Shown piece by piece: positions 41,753-49,654 of a stretch of DNA of 64,000 nt. The stretch lies in contig JAUBSN010000016.1 in assembly GCA_036704825.1 (NCBI GenBank), forward strand, positions 1 to 64,000, given 5' to 3'. The first letter of the stretch is position 1, and every line of letters starts with the position of its first letter. The translations under genes were made by a program, and so were the position numbers. The notes under the pieces were generated by a model that made no database searches, was not told the origin of the DNA, and saw only the letters and a program-made list of their open reading frames with translations. This stretch comes from Microcoleus sp036704825. Lineage in GTDB: Bacteria; Cyanobacteriota; Cyanobacteriia; Cyanobacteriales; Microcoleaceae.

Positions 41753-42081
41753 TTCAGGTTAAGTAACTCCTGTTCTCGCTGTGCTTTGATTGCTCTCAAA
41801 CGCAATGCTAGAGGAGATGGATTAGCCAACCATTCCTGATAGCGTTCTTCCCGCCACTTCGCCAGCCGCAACATATAAGCATCCATCTGCCTCCGATTTT
41901 GCAGATAATAGGTTAGCGTCGCGTAAATTTTCTCTAAATTCAAACTTGGTAATTCTTCCAGAATTTGGTCGGGCGAATATCCATCCAAGTAATATTTAAT
42001 CACGTCGTCGATGCCGATCCGATGTCCTTTGATGCGGATGTCATCGGGGTCGAGAAATTCAAAATAGTCTTCTAATTGCAT
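41749..42081 (-). CDS. DUF433 antitoxin
   Basis: 110 residues. DUF433 core IRIKGHRIGIDDVIKYYLDGYSPDQILEELPSLNLEKIYATLTYYL, with an unusual extra 35-residue helical basic tail (MLRLAKWREERYQEWL). As the upstream partner of a DUF5615 gene it is almost certainly the antitoxin and may also repress the operon. Confidence 0.87.
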   Translation of the reverse strand: MQLEDYFEFLDPDDIRIKGHRIGIDDVIKYYLDGYSPDQILEELPSLNLEKIYATLTYYLQNRRQMDAYMLRLAKWREERYQEWLANPSPLALRLRAIKAQREQELLNLK

Positions 42082-42124
42082 CGGTTTATCTCCGAATACT
42101 TAGTTAATCGCATTTTATCATAGA

Positions 42125-42152
42125 TTGAAAAGGGCGATCGACTTTATATAAT
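42125..42152 (+). promoter_or_regulatory. Probable trpC-type promoter left of the xisHI cassette
   Basis: TTGAAA at 42125-42130 and TATAAT at 42147-42152 are spaced by 16 bp, a good sigma-70 match. It lies just before the first copy of the trpC 5' segment. The second copy, before intact trpC, keeps TATAAT (43076-43081) but not this -35 box. Confidence 0.5.
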
Positions 42153-42176
42153 AGAAACTTGTTACGATCGCCCTTT
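42129..42176 (-). terminator. Probable terminator of xisHI
   Basis: AAAGGGCGATCG and CGATCGCCCTTT form a 12-bp stem with a 24-nt loop, 60 bp past the xisI stop. On the minus strand a short T run follows. The arms straddle the edge of the 85-bp repeat. Confidence 0.55.
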
Positions 42177-42238
42177 ATCCCCCTATCATGCTTCAAATCC
42201 GCCGCCGTCCCCCCAGCACCTCCGTCTCCGTACTCTAC
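42154..42238 (+). repeat. First copy of the 85-bp trpC 5' segment
   Basis: From GAAACTTGTTACGATCGCCC to TCCGTACTCTAC; matches 43087-43171 at 83 of 85 positions with no gaps. It includes 34 bp of leader and the first 17 codons of trpC. It ends exactly where the xisI stop codon begins (42239-42241). Confidence 0.95.
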
Positions 42239-42631
42239 TTAGGCCGATCGAACAGCAGCAGATTCAGCAACACTCTCTTCATCTTTGCCACTAAAACCCG
42301 TCCCAAACTCAGTATATTGCCGCACTTTAGGATGCCGAAAACCGAGTACAATATCTTCATTAGGAACACCTGCTGCTAGTAAATCGGTAGCCACTCCTTC
42401 TTCGGTATCATCATATTGAATCCAGATTTTTCCCTCGATTAAATTGATGTGAATTGGTGTAGCGTGAAGGTACTTATTTTCATTCCAGCCAATATCCAAA
42501 ACTATATATCCTCCTCGTTCATCATCAAATAAAATTTGAGACTGATATCCGTCAGGTATAGTATTGCGGAAGTTAGCGTGTTCCTGAAGTATGGTTTTGA
42601 TAATTTCTTGGTATCTTAATCGGGTATCCAT
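42239..42631 (-). CDS. xisI: XisI-type protein
   Basis: 130 residues with the XisI pattern YQEIIKTILQEHANF, LLFDDERGGYIVLDIGWNENKYLHATPIHINLIEGKIWIQ and AGVPNEDIVLGFRHPKVRQYTEF. In Nostoc-type cyanobacteria XisI acts with XisH in excision of the fdxN element; most copies elsewhere are not linked to such an element. The C-terminal KDEESVAESAAVRSA tail is not typical of the family and its stop codon lies on the junction with the duplicated trpC segment. It overlaps xisH by 16 bp. Confidence 0.9.
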   Translation of the reverse strand: MDTRLRYQEIIKTILQEHANFRNTIPDGYQSQILFDDERGGYIVLDIGWNENKYLHATPIHINLIEGKIWIQYDDTEEGVATDLLAAGVPNEDIVLGFRHPKVRQYTEFGTGFSGKDEESVAESAAVRSA

Positions 42632-43035
42632 TGAAGTATTGCCTCACTTTCTTTATCAAAAACAATCAGTTTAACAAGATTATTTTTTAATAACACTTGC
42701 CCTAATTCTATGGTAAATACGCTAGTGAAAATTTCCTCAGAAACAGCCCGATATAAAGTTCGATCGCTCTGCATTTCATTAAGCACTTGGCGGTAAAGAA
42801 CGTACTGTCCCAAAGCCTGCTCCAAATCTTTTACATCCGATCGCCCCACAAAACTCTTGACCTCAACAACAATTTTTTGGGTTCCTTTTTCGGCATTAAT
42901 TAGACGTTCTGCACCCAGGTCAGCAGATAAACGCTTGCGACCAATCTGCATGGGAAATGGATCGTGAGTAATCGTCCAGCCATCCTTTTGTAGGGCACGC
43001 TTAACTGTATCGTGATAAATATCTTTAGCTGACAC
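42616..43035 (-). CDS. xisH: XisH-type endonuclease-like protein
   Basis: 139 residues, GTG start. Contains KDIYHDTVKRALQKDGWTITHDP, LSADLGAERLINAEKGTQKIVVEVKSF and DLEQALGQYVLYRQVL. The Asp of SADLGAE and the EVK triplet fit a PD-(D/E)xK nuclease core. It is required with XisI and an integrase for fdxN-element excision in heterocystous species; here there is no integrase. First gene of the xisHI cassette, divergent from trpC with 85 bp between starts. Confidence 0.9.
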   Translation of the reverse strand: MSAKDIYHDTVKRALQKDGWTITHDPFPMQIGRKRLSADLGAERLINAEKGTQKIVVEVKSFVGRSDVKDLEQALGQYVLYRQVLNEMQSDRTLYRAVSEEIFTSVFTIELGQVLLKNNLVKLIVFDKESEAILQWIPD

Positions 43036-43086
43036 GCATTAGCACTCTGATTAGGAGGATTTACTGTAACCATTATATAATACGTT

Positions 43087-43171
43087 GAAACTTGTTACGA
43101 TCGCCCTTTATCCCCCTACCATGCTTCAAATCCGCCGCCGTCCCCCCAGCACATCCGTCTCCGTACTCTAC
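43087..43171 (+). repeat. Second copy of the 85-bp trpC 5' segment (intact trpC)
   Basis: The copy that leads into complete trpC. It differs from the first at two positions (TACC versus TATC before the ATG, and CACATCC versus CACCTCC). Upstream, TTATATAATA is shared too, after a 4-bp length difference, so the similarity extends to the -10 box. Confidence 0.95.
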
Positions 43172-44020
43172 CTCAGCTACCAAATCGCCGTACCCGACGC
43201 CGAACCCCAGCACATCCTCGAAGAAATCGTCTGGGAAAAAGAAGCTGAAGTGGCCCAAAAGCGCGATCGCACTCCCTTATCCGAACTTCAGAAAAAACTC
43301 CCCTTCGCACCGCCAACTCGCGACTTTCTTGCCGCCCTTAAAAATGGCAAAACCACACCCGCTATCATCGCCGAAGTCAAAAAAGCTTCCCCCAGCAAAG
43401 GCGTAATTCGCGAAGATTTCGACCCAGTGGCGATCGCCCTAGCTTACCAAGAAAACGGCGCTAGCTGCATCTCCGTACTCACCGATGAAAAGTTCTTTCA
43501 AGGCAGCTTCGACAATCTCGCTAAAATCCGTGCCGCCGTCGATTTACCCTTACTTTGCAAAGAGTTTATTATCTATCCCTACCAAATCTATCTCGCCCGG
43601 ATTCACGGCGCTGATGCCGTACTTTTAATCGCCGCCATTCTGTCTGATAAAGACTTACAATATTTTGTCAAAATTGTCAAGACTTTGGGCATGACAGCTT
43701 TAATAGAAGTTCACACTCTCGAAGAACTCGATCGAGTATTAACCCTAGAAGGCGTCAACCTGATCGGTATCAACAACCGCAACCTAGCAGACTTTTCCGT
43801 CAGTTTAGAAACCACCAGCCAACTATTAGCCTCCCGCCAAACCGAAATCCAAGCAAAAGGCATCCTCACCGTCAGCGAGTCAGGAATCCACACTCCCGCC
43901 GACCTCGCTAAACTTGCCAGCGCCGGCGCCCAAGCCGTCCTCATCGGCGAATCTCTAGTCAAACAGCCCGATCCGGGTGCGGCTTTAGCCTCGCTGGCAG
44001 ATCGCCCTCCCAGCCTGTGA
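43121..44020 (+). CDS. trpC: Indole-3-glycerol phosphate synthase
   Basis: Converts carboxyphenylaminodeoxyribulose phosphate to indole-glycerol phosphate in tryptophan synthesis. 299 residues, normal for cyanobacteria, which have a 40-50-residue N-terminal extension beginning MLQIRRRP. Active-site motifs present: IIAEVKKASPSKG, CISVLTDEKFFQGS, LLCKEFIIYPYQIYLAR, LIGINNRNL and VSESGIHTPAD. The gene is intact despite the insertion of xisHI immediately upstream; its original -35 box seems to have been left behind. Confidence 0.96.
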   Translation: MLQIRRRPPSTSVSVLYLSYQIAVPDAEPQHILEEIVWEKEAEVAQKRDRTPLSELQKKLPFAPPTRDFLAALKNGKTTPAIIAEVKKASPSKGVIREDFDPVAIALAYQENGASCISVLTDEKFFQGSFDNLAKIRAAVDLPLLCKEFIIYPYQIYLARIHGADAVLLIAAILSDKDLQYFVKIVKTLGMTALIEVHTLEELDRVLTLEGVNLIGINNRNLADFSVSLETTSQLLASRQTEIQAKGILTVSESGIHTPADLAKLASAGAQAVLIGESLVKQPDPGAALASLADRPPSL

Positions 44021-44370
44021 AAGGCGAGACTGCTTGACAAACCACCCTTAATTCTGATAAAAAATGATTGAGTAGGTAAATAATGAGAATTTATAGCCTG
44101 CATCGACTCAAGCGCTTAACTGTAAAAAAAATAGCACTCAAAGCTATATTGCAGAGAAACATTTTGCCAGAAAGCAATTAAATCTATTCTGTAAGCCTGT
44201 CGGTCGCCAAATTTAGCGTGTTCAACGCACCCAGCCCCGAAAATTCGATCGGCAAAGCAGGGGTTGCTGTACGGTTAGAAAACAAATAAAAAATCGGGCA
44301 TCTAATGTTCACCTGTGATGCCTCATGCAATTGCAGTGGGGTGTCGGTTCGCTGAGGTATGTTAGCTTTC
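44021..44370. other. Intergenic region downstream of trpC
   Basis: 350 bp with no gene and no clear terminator. Confidence 0.4.
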
Positions 44371-44616
44371 ATGGAGCCAATTCCCCTTCCTTCGTACATT
44401 CATTATGAATTGCTACTTCAATTGTTAGAACGCAAAACGATGCTTGCTGTCAGTCCACAATCGCAGCAGCAGCAACAAGTGCACCAACTTATTATTACAC
44501 TGCGTAAAGCCCTTGCCATTCAAAAGCAATTAGAACAAAGCTGCGAGCGATCGAACTTAGCGGTAGAACACCGCTGGTCTCTAAATGAAATTAACCACAA
44601 GGGAGTTAAAAGTTAA
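44371..44616 (+). CDS. DUF5340 family small protein
   Basis: 81 residues beginning with the family string MEPIPLPSYIHYELLLQLLERKT. A Gln-rich region and a helix HQLIITLRKALAIQKQLEQSC follow. DUF5340 is cyanobacteria-restricted and uncharacterised. The ATG at 44371 is chosen because homologues start at this Met; an in-frame ATG four codons upstream exists. Confidence 0.75.
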   Translation: MEPIPLPSYIHYELLLQLLERKTMLAVSPQSQQQQQVHQLIITLRKALAIQKQLEQSCERSNLAVEHRWSLNEINHKGVKS

Positions 44617-44694
44617 AAAACTTAGAGTAGCGACGCGACGTATCGTATTTGATTTATTCTATATAACTCCCACAGAAAAAGTTAGGACAATATC

Positions 44695-45852
44695 ATGGAC
44701 AACAAATTAATGCTGATGATTCCCGGCCCGACGCCGGTACCTGAAGCGGCCTTGTTAGCGATGGCAAAACACCCGATGGGCCACCGCAGCAAGGAATTTG
44801 ACGGGATTTTTGCAGAATGTACCGAAAATTTGAAATGGCTGCACCAAACAAAAAGTGACGTGCTGAGTTTAACCGTTTCCGGTACCGGGGCGATGGAAGC
44901 TGGGATAATTAATTTCTTGAGTGCGGGCGATCGAGTTTTAGTCGGCACTAACGGCAAATTTGGCGAACGTTGGGCTGAAGTCGCCGAAGCTTACGGTTTA
45001 AACGCTGAAATTATTAAAGCTGAGTGGGGCCAACCTTTAGACCCGGAAAACTTCCGCGAAAAACTCGAAGCAGATACAGAGAAGCAAATCAAAGCTGTCA
45101 TCATCACCCACTCGGAAACCTCCACCGGCGTCCTCAACGACCTCGAAACCATCAACCGCCACGTTAAAGCCCACGGTGAAGCTTTAATTATGGTCGATGC
45201 TGTCACTAGCTTAGGCGCTGTCAATATTCCGATGGACGATTGGGGAATCGATGTCATTGCTTCGGGTTCTCAGAAAGCTTACATGATTCCTCCTGGTTTG
45301 GGTTTTGTGGCCGTCAGTCCCAAAGCTTGGGAAGCTTACAAAACTGCGAAACTGCCCCGCTATTATTTGGATTTGGGCAAATATAGCAAAGACGCTGCTA
45401 AAAATACCACTCCTTTTACTCCCCCTGTCAATATGTTTTTTGCCCTGCAAGCATCGCTGCAGATGATGAAAACAGAAGGGTTGGAAAATGTTTTCGCGCG
45501 GCACAAACGCTTAATGACAATTACTCGCGCTGCTGTAAAAGCTTTAGGTTTGCCGTTGTTTGCTGCTGACGATGCCGCCAGCCCTGCGATTACTTCGGTG
45601 ATGCCGCCAGCATCCGTAGATGCTCAAAAAGTGCGGACTTTGATGAGAAAGAGATTTGACATTGCTCTCGCCGACGGACAAGACCATTTGAAAGGTAAAA
45701 TCTTCCGAATCGGTCATTTGGGCTTTGTGTGCGATCGCGATATTCTAGCAGCAATTTCCTCTTTAGAAGTGGTGTTGCGAGAATTGGGTCACGAAGGCTA
45801 CACTCCTGGTGCCGGCGTTGCCGCTGCTGCCAAGTTCTTGGCTGAATCCTAA
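44695..45852 (+). CDS. Class V aminotransferase (alanine/serine-glyoxylate type)
   Basis: PLP enzyme, 385 residues. Motifs: MIPGPTPVPEAALLAMAKHPMGHRS, SGTGAMEAGI, ITHSETSTGVLNDL, MVDAVTSLGAV and the PLP-binding Lys in ASGSQKAYMIPPG. This subgroup has been annotated as serine- or alanine-glyoxylate aminotransferase and as the soluble-hydrogenase small subunit; in cyanobacteria a role in photorespiratory glycine/serine metabolism is most likely. It shares a bidirectional terminator with DUF2949. Confidence 0.92.
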   Translation: MDNKLMLMIPGPTPVPEAALLAMAKHPMGHRSKEFDGIFAECTENLKWLHQTKSDVLSLTVSGTGAMEAGIINFLSAGDRVLVGTNGKFGERWAEVAEAYGLNAEIIKAEWGQPLDPENFREKLEADTEKQIKAVIITHSETSTGVLNDLETINRHVKAHGEALIMVDAVTSLGAVNIPMDDWGIDVIASGSQKAYMIPPGLGFVAVSPKAWEAYKTAKLPRYYLDLGKYSKDAAKNTTPFTPPVNMFFALQASLQMMKTEGLENVFARHKRLMTITRAAVKALGLPLFAADDAASPAITSVMPPASVDAQKVRTLMRKRFDIALADGQDHLKGKIFRIGHLGFVCDRDILAAISSLEVVLRELGHEGYTPGAGVAAAAKFLAES

Positions 45853-45863
45853 TCCAAGTTATT

Positions 45864-45915
45864 AAAGGATTTTGGATTTTGGATTTTGGATTCTATCTAA
45901 AATCTAAAATCCTTT
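45864..45915. terminator. Bidirectional terminator made of heptamer repeats
   Basis: AAAGGATTTT and AAAATCCTTT pair around a loop of GGATTTT/TCTAAAA heptamers, between the convergent aminotransferase and DUF2949 genes. The right arm touches the DUF2949 stop codon. T-rich sequence lies on both outer sides. Confidence 0.65.
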
Positions 45916-46130
45916 TAATATGCTTCGGATAACCAATCAAAAATTTTATCCAACTGTTCGAGAGTGACTAAACCGTATTGCCACAGAACCATCGGCAAGG
46001 AATTCGGGTCTTTATCGCGCTGCGGCTGTTTGTCACCGCCGACACGTTCGGCGACAGCAATTGACGCGGGCGAAATTGCCAAATCTTCTTGTAAAAATCG
46101 AATTAATCGAGTGTATTTAGCGGGTGCCAT
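45915..46130 (-). CDS. DUF2949 family protein
   Basis: 71 residues matching DUF2949: YTRLIRFLQEDLAISPASIAVAER, then SLPMVLWQYGLVTLEQLDKIFDWL. A cyanobacteria-restricted small soluble protein of unknown function. The ATG start is at 46130. Confidence 0.85.
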   Translation of the reverse strand: MAPAKYTRLIRFLQEDLAISPASIAVAERVGGDKQPQRDKDPNSLPMVLWQYGLVTLEQLDKIFDWLSEAY

Positions 46131-46957
46131 GTGATTTCACCTATAAGTATAGGACACCATTTTCTGATGTGAACCTGATGTTTTTGATGAGTAATAAGCC
46201 AGTTTTAAATTTGTCTTGTTACCGTCGATAGCTTTTAAAACGATATTAGCGGTTGAACTGCCAAACGTAATTCTGAGTGCGACTGTAAACGTAACCTTTC
46301 CCAAAAAGTGAAAGGTTTTGCAATTTTTTTGCTGATGTCGGCCCGATCGACTGGCGATCGCGATCGAACCTAAACTGAATACCTCGGCATCTTTGCAGTG
46401 CGAATCAGAATAAATTCTGCTACCTAAAACTACTAAACCAGGTTCAGAGTTTAACTTCATCTGCCAAAATGCAGAATCCGCAAATCTACTTCGGCAAACT
46501 TCCTTAGATATTTCGATCCAACCCCAAACTGCTACCAGAAGTTAACTTTGCCAATTAACGCCAATCATTAAAGTTGGCTCGCAGCATATTACTTTAGATA
46601 GGTCTAGTAGATTTAGCTCGATCGTCAGAACTTCCAGAGAATTTCTTTTCGTGTTGCTACACCTTGAGGCTGAGTATCGTCTCTCAGGATTGGTAACGAG
46701 TCGCTGACTCGTCTCATACCTGCGACCTAGAATCTACAGCTTCCGGAAACAAGCTCAAGTCCTGACTGACTGAGATCGACATCGTAGCAAATCTTTTGGT
46801 GTTTGTACTGAATGTTACATTAATGTTTTAACAGATTTTATCAATTTTTGTAAAGTTTCTAAATTTTTTCCGGTCTTCCGAAGGCAGGGGGCCCTCTGGG
46901 CGATGGAAACCGGGGGATTGTGTCTGTCTGCAGGTTTTACTGAAACAGTCCGAAGTT
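46131..46957. other. Long intergenic region with no confident gene
   Basis: About 830 bp. A 107-codon minus-strand frame (46137-46460) lacks recognisable features and is not called. A small palindrome ACGAGTC/GACTCGT lies at 46697-46713. The right third is rich in short T/A runs. Confidence 0.5.
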
Positions 46958-47473
46958 TTACTGAAAAAACTCGATTTCAATACGATCGCCCACTTTGACA
47001 CCGAGTTCAGCAGCCCGCCCGCCCCGGAGTTCAATCACTCGATCGACAGCAGTGTTGGGCCCGTAGGTAGGACAAGGATCGGCAGTACAAGGAGGTGCAG
47101 AAACTTCGATCGCCTCAACCACCCCATCCCGGATAAAAATCATATCCAGAGACATCTTGCAATTTTTCATCCAAAAATTGACCCCCCGCGCCGGTTTAAA
47201 CTCAAACAGCATTCCTCTGTCATCCGGCAAAGAAGTTCTGTACATTAAACCCATAGCCTGCTGTTCCGCTGTTTTCGCCACTTCGAGTTCGATTGGGCGA
47301 TCGGCTATCCGAACTCTAGCAGAAACAGGCAGGACTTGACCCGATGTTGTCGCCGTCGGAGACTCAGCCGCCAAAATACCAGTAGCACCAGCATTCGCGA
47401 CAGGTAAAGTCGGCGAACATCCCAGCAAAAATATACCTACTCCAATACCGAGCAAATTAGTTAAATAACTCAT
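46958..47473 (-). CDS. DUF192 lipoprotein
   Basis: 171 residues. The N-terminus is a signal with lipobox FLLGC. After a Thr/Ser/Ala-rich linker comes the DUF192 domain (about 50-168): ELEVAKTAEQQAMGLMYRTSLPDDRGMLFEF, NFWMKNCKMSLDMIFI, and VIELRGGRAAELGVKVGDRIEI. The function of DUF192 is unknown. A CTADPC pair in the domain could form a disulfide. Preceded by heptamer repeats. Confidence 0.88.
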   Translation of the reverse strand: MSYLTNLLGIGVGIFLLGCSPTLPVANAGATGILAAESPTATTSGQVLPVSARVRIADRPIELEVAKTAEQQAMGLMYRTSLPDDRGMLFEFKPARGVNFWMKNCKMSLDMIFIRDGVVEAIEVSAPPCTADPCPTYGPNTAVDRVIELRGGRAAELGVKVGDRIEIEFFQ

Positions 47474-47478
47474 AATTA

Positions 47479-47508
47479 TTTTAGATTTTAGATTTTAGAT
47501 TTTAGATT
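47479..47508. repeat. TTTTAGA heptamer repeats
   Basis: Four copies of TTTTAGA directly upstream of the DUF192 gene; reverse complement of the unit at 31571-31600. Confidence 0.8.
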
Positions 47509-47588
47509 GGGAATTGGCAATTGATAATAGGAAGTTAAAACATTCTTTTTTTGACAACTGCCAACTGCTTTCCTGTCAACTGACTGCT

Positions 47589-48284
47589 TCAAGCTTCCCG
47601 CATCACGTAGCCAACACCGCGCACCGTCTGAATCAAGCGCTTTTCGCCCTCATCTTCAATCTTGAGGCGCAGATAGCGGATGTAAACCTCAATCACATTC
47701 GACTCGCCCAAAAAGTCGTAACCCCAAACATTTTCCAGAATTTGTTCCCGAGTCAAAACCTCGCGGGGATGTTCCATCAAATACTTTAGCAGTTCAAATT
47801 CCTTCATCGTCAGGTCGATCGCCCGTCCGTTGCGTAAGGCCCGCCTAGAGGCCAAATCCAACACTAAATCGCCAAACCTCAATTGTTCGTTGCTGGTGTT
47901 ATCCGGCTGCAAATACAAACGCACCAACTGCAAAAACTCCTCAGTGCGGTAAGGTTTGAGAAAATAATCATCCGCGCCAGCTTCCAGACAAGCTACGCGA
48001 TCGTCCACTGTATCGCGACCGACCAATAGCAGCACCGGCACCCGATTGCCAATACTTCTGAGGTAAGAACACAGTGACAGCCCCGACTCGGGGCCGAGTA
48101 TCCGATCGATTACAATCAAAGCTGGCTGCAATTCACGGGCTAAATGTTGCCCGGTGGCGGTATTAGAAGCCACTACCGGTTCGTAGCCAGAGGATTTTAA
48201 ATCTAGACTCAAGTGTCCGGCGAGAACTTCGTCGGTTTCAACTAGCAGAACACAGGGATTGCGATCGAGAGTAATTGCAGCCAT
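47589..48284 (-). CDS. OmpR-family response regulator (NblR-like)
   Basis: 231 residues: an N-terminal receiver domain (CVLLVETDEVLAGHLSLDL, phospho-acceptor Asp in LIVIDRILGPESG, DDYFLKPYR) and a C-terminal winged-helix domain (LTMKEFELLKYLMEHPREVLTREQIL, IYIRYLRLKIEDEGEK, TVRGVGYVMRE). The acidic pocket reads ETD rather than EDD/DDD, as in the atypical receiver of NblR, a regulator of phycobilisome degradation under stress. Identity as NblR is likely but not certain. The ATG at 48284 is used; an in-frame GTG lies 12 codons upstream. No histidine kinase is adjacent. Confidence 0.85.
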   Translation of the reverse strand: MAAITLDRNPCVLLVETDEVLAGHLSLDLKSSGYEPVVASNTATGQHLARELQPALIVIDRILGPESGLSLCSYLRSIGNRVPVLLLVGRDTVDDRVACLEAGADDYFLKPYRTEEFLQLVRLYLQPDNTSNEQLRFGDLVLDLASRRALRNGRAIDLTMKEFELLKYLMEHPREVLTREQILENVWGYDFLGESNVIEVYIRYLRLKIEDEGEKRLIQTVRGVGYVMREA

Positions 48285-48325
48285 TGAATTGACCGGTGGA
48301 GACCATAACTGTTTTAGCACGTCTT

Positions 48326-48415
48326 AAGGAAGAGAGGGAGAGGGGGAGAGGGGGAGAGGGGGAGAATGGGAGAGTGGGAGAATTACTAATTACCAATTAC
48401 CAATTACCAATTAAA
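48326..48415. repeat. GGGGAGAG and ATTACCA tandem repeats
   Basis: Five or more GGGGAGAG-like octamers (48328-48380) followed by about four ATTACCA heptamers (48389-48414). They lie upstream of the response-regulator gene, in the divergent spacer with rbsK. Confidence 0.85.
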
Positions 48416-48541
48416 CTATTTGGCATTTAACTTGAAGTTCGATCGCCGCGAGATATCCTGCCCGGCCCATAATAGTTTAAGTAAACAGTAGGTTACAAAT
48501 TAAATGCACTACAGCTTACCAATTACCAAATTGAATAATTT

Positions 48542-49468
48542 ATGACAATCATCGTATTCGGCAGTATCAACATCGACCTAGCAGCAAAAACTCCCCGGTT
48601 GCCGCAGCCAGGCGAAACTATCATCGGTAGCAATTTTTTCACGGCCGGCGGTGGCAAAGGAGCAAATCAAGCCGTCGCGGCCGCCCGTCTCGGCACTTCC
48701 ACCCACATCATCGGCCGCGTCGGCAACGATAAATTTGCTGAAGAATTATTGACTAATTTACAATCTTATGGTTTAAGTACAGACAATGTATTAATAGACC
48801 AAAACGCTCATTCAGGTGTGGCAATTATTGCGGTAGACGAGACAGGTCAAAATAATATTATTGTGATTCCGGGCGCGAATAACAATGTCGCTGAAGCAGA
48901 TATAGAACGTCTCAAAAAACTGTTAACAGCAGCTACATCTTTGTTGTTACAGTTAGAAATTCCCCTGGAAGTTGTCCAAAAAGCTGCGAAAGCTGCTCGT
49001 CAAGCGGGGGTGCGAGTTATTCTCGATCCAGCACCGGCTAGGGCGGATTTGCCACTGGAACTTTATCCGCTAATTGACATTATGACGCCGAATGAAGTGG
49101 AAGCGGGTCAGTTAGTCGGTTTTCGGGTGAATGACACGGAAACAGCGATTTTAGCTGCCAAACAGTTGCAGGAGCGCGGCGTCAAGAATGTTATTGTCAA
49201 ATTGGGCGATCGCGGCGCTATTGCTGTTACTGCAGAAGAAATCTTTTTTGTACCGGCTTTTGCGGTGGAGGCGATCGACACTGTGGCTGCTGGCGATGCT
49301 TTTAACGGCGGGTTGGCCTCTGCATTAGATGCCGGTCTGTCCTTGTCAGAGGCGGTGCGGTGGGGCGCAGCAGCGGGCGCTCTGTGCACAACTAAAGCGG
49401 GTGCTCAAGGTGCTATGTGCGATCGGGCAACTTTTGATAATTTTTTGCATACTAGACTTATTGCATAA
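48542..49468 (+). CDS. rbsK: Ribokinase (PfkB family sugar kinase)
   Basis: Phosphorylates ribose or a related sugar or nucleoside. The 308 residues include GSINIDLAAKTPRLPQPGETI, GGGKGANQAVAAARLG, GRVGNDKFAEELL, the PNEVEAGQLVG motif and the anion-hole/catalytic AAGDAFNGGLA. Length is normal. No ribose transporter is nearby, so it may salvage ribose from nucleotide turnover. Confidence 0.93.
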   Translation: MTIIVFGSINIDLAAKTPRLPQPGETIIGSNFFTAGGGKGANQAVAAARLGTSTHIIGRVGNDKFAEELLTNLQSYGLSTDNVLIDQNAHSGVAIIAVDETGQNNIIVIPGANNNVAEADIERLKKLLTAATSLLLQLEIPLEVVQKAAKAARQAGVRVILDPAPARADLPLELYPLIDIMTPNEVEAGQLVGFRVNDTETAILAAKQLQERGVKNVIVKLGDRGAIAVTAEEIFFVPAFAVEAIDTVAAGDAFNGGLASALDAGLSLSEAVRWGAAAGALCTTKAGAQGAMCDRATFDNFLHTRLIA

Positions 49469-49654
49469 ATCTTTGATAGAGCCGGTTAACCGCAGATTTC
49501 AAGCAGATAAACACGGATGAACGCGGATAATTTCAAGAGATGAAAGTGAACGACCGTAATAGGTCTATTTTTTGTTAAAAAAATCAAAATATTGTGGGGT
49601 GGGCTTTGAGCATCACCCCAAATATGCAAGAATTTAAATCTGTAACTGCTTGTC

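Noticed and set aside
42188..42379. 63-codon frame starting MLQIRRRPPS
   Set aside because: It is the duplicated trpC start fused to sequence antisense to xisI; a junction by-product, not a gene.
44184..44399. 71-codon minus-strand frame opposite the DUF5340 gene
   Set aside because: It overlaps the conserved start of DUF5340 and shows no family features.
46137..46460. 107-codon minus-strand frame upstream of DUF2949
   Set aside because: No family, no ribosome-binding site and atypical composition; left as intergenic.
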